7,736 bases of DNA, from positions 1 through 7,736 of the forward strand of contig CAMLKY010000080.1 of NCBI GenBank assembly GCA_946480545.1, read 5' to 3'. The notes beneath the pieces were generated by a model that worked only from the letters and a program-made list of their open reading frames with translations, ran no database searches and was not told the DNA's origin. Positions 4,834-7,736 of the stretch are shown one piece after another. Origin of the DNA: an uncultured Acidobacteriota bacterium. Lineage in GTDB: Bacteria; Acidobacteriota; Blastocatellia; Pyrinomonadales; Pyrinomonadaceae. The first letter of the stretch is position 1; each line of letters starts with the position of its first letter. A program made the translations under genes and the position numbers.

Positions 4834-6795
4834 CTACACCGCATTGCCGGATGCGAATCCGGCGCGATAGCCTTCGAGATACGAGCTTCGATAGGCGTCC
4901 TTGTAGACGTCCTTATCTCCGTATTCGTCCTCATAGCCCTCGGTAGCCTTCTCGAAATCGCCCGAGTTTTCGGGGTGGTAGACGTCGCCTTCCAGCGCCG
5001 CCTCCTGACCATCCTCGAACCCGTCGCGATAACCGAAGCCGCCGGCGATGCGTTGCGTAGTGCTGAGAGCCGCAACCAGTTCGGTATCGGCATCCTCGAC
5101 AAAGACTGTCGAACTGCCGGAAACGTAGACCGGTTCCGCATCAACACTGCTCACCATCACCGGACACTCGTCGGCGGAGATGTACGTTGTTTCGACACCA
5201 TCGATTGTCGAGGCGGGCACATACGCGACCGTCTCCATATCGTCGCCATCGACAGCCACGTACCTCACCGATGCAACGTCGTCGTCGCTCACCGGGACGT
5301 AACTGACCCGCTGCATATTGCGGGCGGGAACATAGGTCACCGTTTCCATATCGATCTCGTCGATATCCGAAACGGGAACGTAACTAACCATGTCGCCATC
5401 TACTTCCTCGACATCTTCGACAGGAATGTAGCTGACGGGCTCGGCTTCGACGGCCTCGACTTCTTCGACCGGCACCGCGGCAACAGCACCGGAAACGATC
5501 TCACCCGCATTTGCCTCGACAAAGGCCGGGTCGACGTCGTCGAATACCAGGTCCTCATCCAATGCGACGTAAGGAATCGAATGAGGAGCCGCATTGCCGG
5601 TAACGATGTACCTTGATTCGGCCAGCTTTTCGAAGGCGTAATCAGGCTCAATTGCCTCGGCGGGAACATAGCTCACCGCCTGGGTCGTCGCGACCGGCTC
5701 GGATTCCACCGTACTCAAGTAGGCGTCCTCGATGTCGTCGTCCGCGACAATCGTCGCGCCGTCTTCATCGAGAATCGCCTTATCGTCTAGATCATCTTCA
5801 TCTTCATATGACACAGGAACGAAACTAACGCTCCTGGTGCTTACGGCCTCGGGAATATAGCTATAGCTCTGGCTGTAACTTTCACAACTGGTTGCTGGAG
5901 CGTACGTGATGTACGTTGCCTTTGTGCGCGGCAGGGCGATGTACTCGTCATCGTCATCGATCTCGTCTCTGATCGCGACATACTTCGTCCTTGGCTGCAC
6001 TGCGACATACTCCGCATCGTCGTCAAACTCATCACTGACGGCGATGTAATCGTCATCGTCGTCAACATCCTCATGGACCGCCACATACTTCGTTCTGCGC
6101 GGCAGAGCGATGTATTCGTCATCGTCGTCGTCTTCGACGTGCCGGGCCGCTACGTACCTGACATTCGTCGGATTCGCTTTCCGGACTACGACACGGCTGA
6201 CGCTTCTGGTCTCGATCTGGTCAAGACAGCTTCGAAGCGCGACCCGCCGTACGCATCCGTTATCGACGTTGCGAACCGCGACGTACCTCACGGCAGGTGC
6301 ACGGCGCACCACGGCATAGCGTGGAGCATCGTCGACGTTGATGTACCGGACCACGCCGTTGCCGCTGCGATAACCGCTGCGAACTTCTGCGTACCTGCCG
6401 TCACCATACGAATGGACTGGATAACGATGGCGAATTGCCACGTAGCGAGGAGCCTCGACCGCGACGTATCGGGTCTGCTTGAGCTTTATATACCGGTCGT
6501 CGTTACGGACCGCAACGTACTTTGCGCTGCCTGCGTTCTGACGGACTGCGACATACTTAGCTCCGCGGGTGTTGTACATGACGGGTCCGCAGCGTTTATA
6601 CGATGCCGGGGCCCTGTACGTAATCACCGTCGTCGGAATATACGAAGCTCTGGTGTTTATTGCCTTTGTGCGGTAAGCGACCTTTGAATGTCCTGGGCAG
6701 GCTAGAGCCGAATCCGCACCGGCGAGGAAAAGTAAGATGAGGGGGAGTAGAAGTCCGACACGACCAAAAATTCTGGTTGCGTCCTTCAACTGCAT
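4834..6795 (-). CDS. Large exported YVAV/YVPV repeat protein with basic N-terminal and acidic C-terminal part
   Basis: A 653-residue protein not recognised as any named family. A signal sequence (hydrophobic core LLLPLILLFLAGA at 15-27, cleavage near SALAC at 29-33) predicts export; Cys33 is not in an obvious lipobox. Residues about 50-570 carry roughly 30 short strands of the form Y-[VI]-[AP]-[VLIA]-x, for example tyrosines 81, 93, 110, 118, 171, 214, 237, 250, 263, 272, 285, 376, 409, 456, 472, 488, 499, 512, 525 and 538, spaced mostly 8-16 residues. Up to about residue 215 the fifth position is usually Arg and linkers are basic; from about 220 linkers become poly-Asp/Glu, and after 320 the strand changes to YVPVSD/E. 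Residues 582-653 are a Gly/Tyr-rich tail (GYRDGFEDG, YLEGYRAGF) recalled from acidobacterial proteins. Six Cys residues (33, 69, 181, 190, 304, 544) are scattered. An AAGGAGGTG ribosome binding site supports the start. Probable role: structural or adhesive surface or matrix protein; this is inference. Confidence 0.8.
   Translation of the reverse strand: MQLKDATRIFGRVGLLLPLILLFLAGADSALACPGHSKVAYRTKAINTRASYIPTTVITYRAPASYKRCGPVMYNTRGAKYVAVRQNAGSAKYVAVRNDDRYIKLKQTRYVAVEAPRYVAIRHRYPVHSYGDGRYAEVRSGYRSGNGVVRYINVDDAPRYAVVRRAPAVRYVAVRNVDNGCVRRVALRSCLDQIETRSVSRVVVRKANPTNVRYVAARHVEDDDDDEYIALPRRTKYVAVHEDVDDDDDYIAVSDEFDDDAEYVAVQPRTKYVAIRDEIDDDDEYIALPRTKATYITYAPATSCESYSQSYSYIPEAVSTRSVSFVPVSYEDEDDLDDKAILDEDGATIVADDDIEDAYLSTVESEPVATTQAVSYVPAEAIEPDYAFEKLAESRYIVTGNAAPHSIPYVALDEDLVFDDVDPAFVEANAGEIVSGAVAAVPVEEVEAVEAEPVSYIPVEDVEEVDGDMVSYVPVSDIDEIDMETVTYVPARNMQRVSYVPVSDDDVASVRYVAVDGDDMETVAYVPASTIDGVETTYISADECPVMVSSVDAEPVYVSGSSTVFVEDADTELVAALSTTQRIAGGFGYRDGFEDGQEAALEGDVYHPENSGDFEKATEGYEDEYGDKDVYKDAYRSSYLEGYRAGFASGNAV
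5905..6114 (-). repeat. Two copies of a 35-residue (105-bp) higher-order unit inside the repeat protein
   Basis: Residues 228-262 and 263-297 align without gaps at their start: tyrosines 228/263, 237/272 and 250/285 are each 35 apart. About 15 of the first 26 residues are identical, including RTKYVA and the DDDD linker. Similarity fades after residue 288. This indicates an in-frame 105-bp duplication (or gene conversion) within a more degenerate array. Confidence 0.7.
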
Positions 6796-6800
6796 AGAAT

Positions 6801-6809
6801 CACCTCCTT
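6801..6809 (-). promoter_or_regulatory. Strong Shine-Dalgarno of the repeat-protein gene
   Basis: The minus strand reads AAGGAGGTG, almost the full anti-SD complement, five bases before the ATG at 6795 (GGAGG itself seven bases before). It is much stronger than any other ribosome binding site in the window and suggests high-level translation. Confidence 0.85.
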
Positions 6810-6823
6810 GATAATCGTCAATA

Positions 6824-6877
6824 CAAAATGCGCAACTGCTACCCGGGATGGCGGCAGTTTACCCAAAACGCATTTTG
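6824..6877 (-). other. Predicted structured 5' leader of the repeat-protein gene
   Basis: A two-tier inverted repeat lies just upstream of the ribosome binding site. Outer arms are perfect 9-mers CAAAATGCG (6824-6832) and CGCATTTTG (6869-6877); inner arms are perfect 6-mers AACTGC (6834-6839) and GCAGTT (6854-6859). Between tiers are one unpaired base on one side and nine on the other. The 14-base apical loop contains the self-complementary CCCGGG (6842-6847). On the transcript the structure ends 14 bases before the Shine-Dalgarno. It matches no riboswitch class I recognise. An operator or an mRNA-stabilising stem is possible. Confidence 0.5.
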
Positions 6878-6889
6878 CGTGACTTTTTT

Positions 6890-6917
6890 AGGATAACGTC
6901 TGAGATCGAGATTGCAA
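6890..6917 (-). promoter_or_regulatory. Weak candidate sigma70-type promoter for the repeat-protein gene
   Basis: On the minus strand, TTGCAA (6917-6912) and TATCCT (6895-6890) are 16 bases apart, each matching four of six consensus bases. Transcription would start near 6883, giving a leader of almost 90 bases that includes the whole inverted repeat. Consensus match is modest and acidobacterial promoters may differ. Confidence 0.25.
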
Positions 6918-7040
6918 GGTTTTTTGGGAAGGGAACGTGCGCGGCTCTTTAAGCGCGAATCGCACGGGTTCGGTGGACTTCGCGGGCTATTTGGCGCCGA
7001 ATCAGAGCGGGTTTGGACGATCCTACAAGGGAGAGTTCGC

Positions 7041-7736
7041 TCAAGACCCCGTCTTGGGCGAAACAATATCAGTTCGTTTTATAGTCGGCGTCGGACGCGG
7101 TGGTTCGGCGCCTCTGGGTACGATCCAGAATTCAAAATGCGGCTCTTCCCGGTATCCGCCATCGGCCGTTCCGATCCGTCGCGGCGAAAAACCCGCGGTG
7201 ATCAACTCCTCCCGGATCTTCGAGAGCCAGTCGGCAGTGAAGCCTTTCTCACTGTCCCGGCCCGCGTATCCGATCAGATACAAAAACTCGCGCGACTGGG
7301 CAAAGCGGGCCGTAACCGTATCAAGATACTGATCCAGGGTTTCTTCATCGACCGCACCAAACTCGATGAACTTCGCTGCGGGCGGAATTATCGAGACGGT
7401 TGTCGACGTCTGCAGCAGGCATTGCGGTGCGTATCCGCCGATCCAGACCTCGGCCCTCAATTGCCGATCGGGCGTGCTGCCTGCTCCCGTCGTATCGACC
7501 TCGATCCGATTCGTATTCTGCCCACTTGTTATCACACCGGCCGAGACGCTCCATATGATGATCGGGAAAACCTTGGGATCGCCGCCCGCAATGTTGACCC
7601 CAAAGCCGATCCGCGCACCGTCGCGCACGCGTCCCCTCGACTGTGCCTGGACCCTGACCCTCGGACACGGAAACGGTGTCGCAGTCGGCGACGGACTGGG
7701 CGTCGGGGTCGGATCGGGAGTCTGAGTAGGGGTGGG
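7041..7736 (-). CDS. Exported Ig-like/OmpA-like multidomain protein, C-terminal 231 residues
   Basis: The reading frame is open from the right window edge to a TGA at 7041-7043, so the true start is outside; the GTG at 7628 is internal to a domain and is not a credible start. Visible residues 1-23 form a Pro/Thr/Ser linker (repeated TPTP/PSPSPT). Residues about 24-128 look like an Ig/PKD-type beta domain (FPIIIWSVSAGVITSGQ, then IEVDTTGAG). Residues about 134-215 (EFGAVDEETLDQYLDTVTAR, then LYLIGYAGR, ADGGYREEPHFEFWIVP) resemble a degenerate OmpA-like C-terminal domain. The tail is again Pro/Thr-rich (PPRPTPTI). I associate this architecture with acidobacterial envelope proteins. Export is inferred from domain type because the N-terminus is missing. 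A 6-bp hairpin CAAGAC/GTCTTG (7042-7056) covers the last codons and stop, without a T-tract. Confidence 0.75.
   Translation of the reverse strand, partial: PTPTQTPDPTPTPSPSPTATPFPCPRVRVQAQSRGRVRDGARIGFGVNIAGGDPKVFPIIIWSVSAGVITSGQNTNRIEVDTTGAGSTPDRQLRAEVWIGGYAPQCLLQTSTTVSIIPPAAKFIEFGAVDEETLDQYLDTVTARFAQSREFLYLIGYAGRDSEKGFTADWLSKIREELITAGFSPRRIGTADGGYREEPHFEFWIVPRGAEPPRPTPTIKRTDIVSPKTGS

Noticed and set aside
4975..5616. Long plus-strand open frame (213 codons) opposite the repeat protein
   Set aside because: Its regular pattern mirrors the repeated codons of the minus-strand gene; it has no ribosome binding site and no recognisable domain.
5905..6130. Possible CRISPR-like or microsatellite array from repeated CGTCATCGTCGTC motifs
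   Set aside because: The periodicity is explained by Asp-rich codons within an intact reading frame; there are no unique spacers.
6073..6687. Long plus-strand open frame (204 codons) opposite the repeat protein
   Set aside because: Also a shadow of the YVAV-repeat coding strand, where biased codons remove stops on the opposite strand.
6942..6971. Inverted repeat GTGCG/CGCAC in the gap downstream of the right-edge gene
   Set aside because: Short arms with poor internal pairing and no T-tract on the minus strand; not convincing as a terminator.
6940..6985. tRNA-like GGGTTCGGTGG segment
   Set aside because: No T-loop consensus GTTCRANYC and no acceptor or anticodon stem could be assembled around it.
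6839..7066. 75-codon minus-strand frame in the gap before the repeat-protein gene
   Set aside because: Arg/Pro/Ser-rich random-looking composition, overlaps the 3' end of the preceding gene and the leader hairpin, no ribosome binding site.

Overview
The window looks like chromosomal DNA of an Acidobacteriota member, probably Blastocatellia/Pyrinomonadaceae-like. This rests on recollection of family style, not on a search. The main support is the last gene, whose Pro/Thr-rich linker, Ig-like domain and degenerate OmpA-like tail ending in GGYRE...P.PTPT I associate with that group. The Gly/Tyr-rich C-terminal module of the repeat protein and the moderately high GC agree. No tRNA, rRNA, CRISPR array, insertion sequence or phage gene was found.

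Layout. (1) Positions 1-646: two genes on the minus strand, an AHSA1-type SRPBCC protein followed by the first 24 codons of a PhnB-like VOC protein cut by the window edge. They share a 129-bp divergent intergenic region with (2) a plus-strand GlxA-type regulator at 647-1627, made of a DJ-1/PfpI-like domain fused to an AraC HTH domain. (3) A convergent gap at 1628-1763 begins inside a heptanucleotide tandem repeat and contains a hairpin. (4) A minus-strand group at 1764-4525 is read in the order DUF6683-like exported protein, three-part exported protein with a lipocalin-like end (ATGA overlap between the two), then a DUF4256 protein. (5) The 308-bp gap at 4526-4833 holds tandem terminators, a duplicated terminator arm and helically phased T-tracts. 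(6) A 653-residue exported repeat protein lies at 4834-6795 behind a near-perfect Shine-Dalgarno sequence and a predicted structured leader. (7) A 5'-truncated exported protein lies at 7041-7736.

How the parts may fit. The GlxA-type regulator is placed to control itself and the divergent AHSA1/VOC pair, a small ligand-binding or detoxification-type unit. Every visible gene apart from the regulator is read on the minus strand. From 2403 rightward those genes appear to encode envelope or secreted proteins; the truncated one is judged exported by its architecture.

The most unusual object is the repeat protein. It has roughly 30 degenerate Tyr-Val-Ala/Pro-Val-type strands. Its N-terminal third is strongly basic (YVAVR) and the rest strongly acidic (YVPVSD/E plus poly-Asp linkers), followed by a Gly/Tyr-rich tail. 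I do not recognise a described family for the repeat. It is the best candidate here for an undescribed system, possibly a self-associating extracellular fibre or matrix protein.
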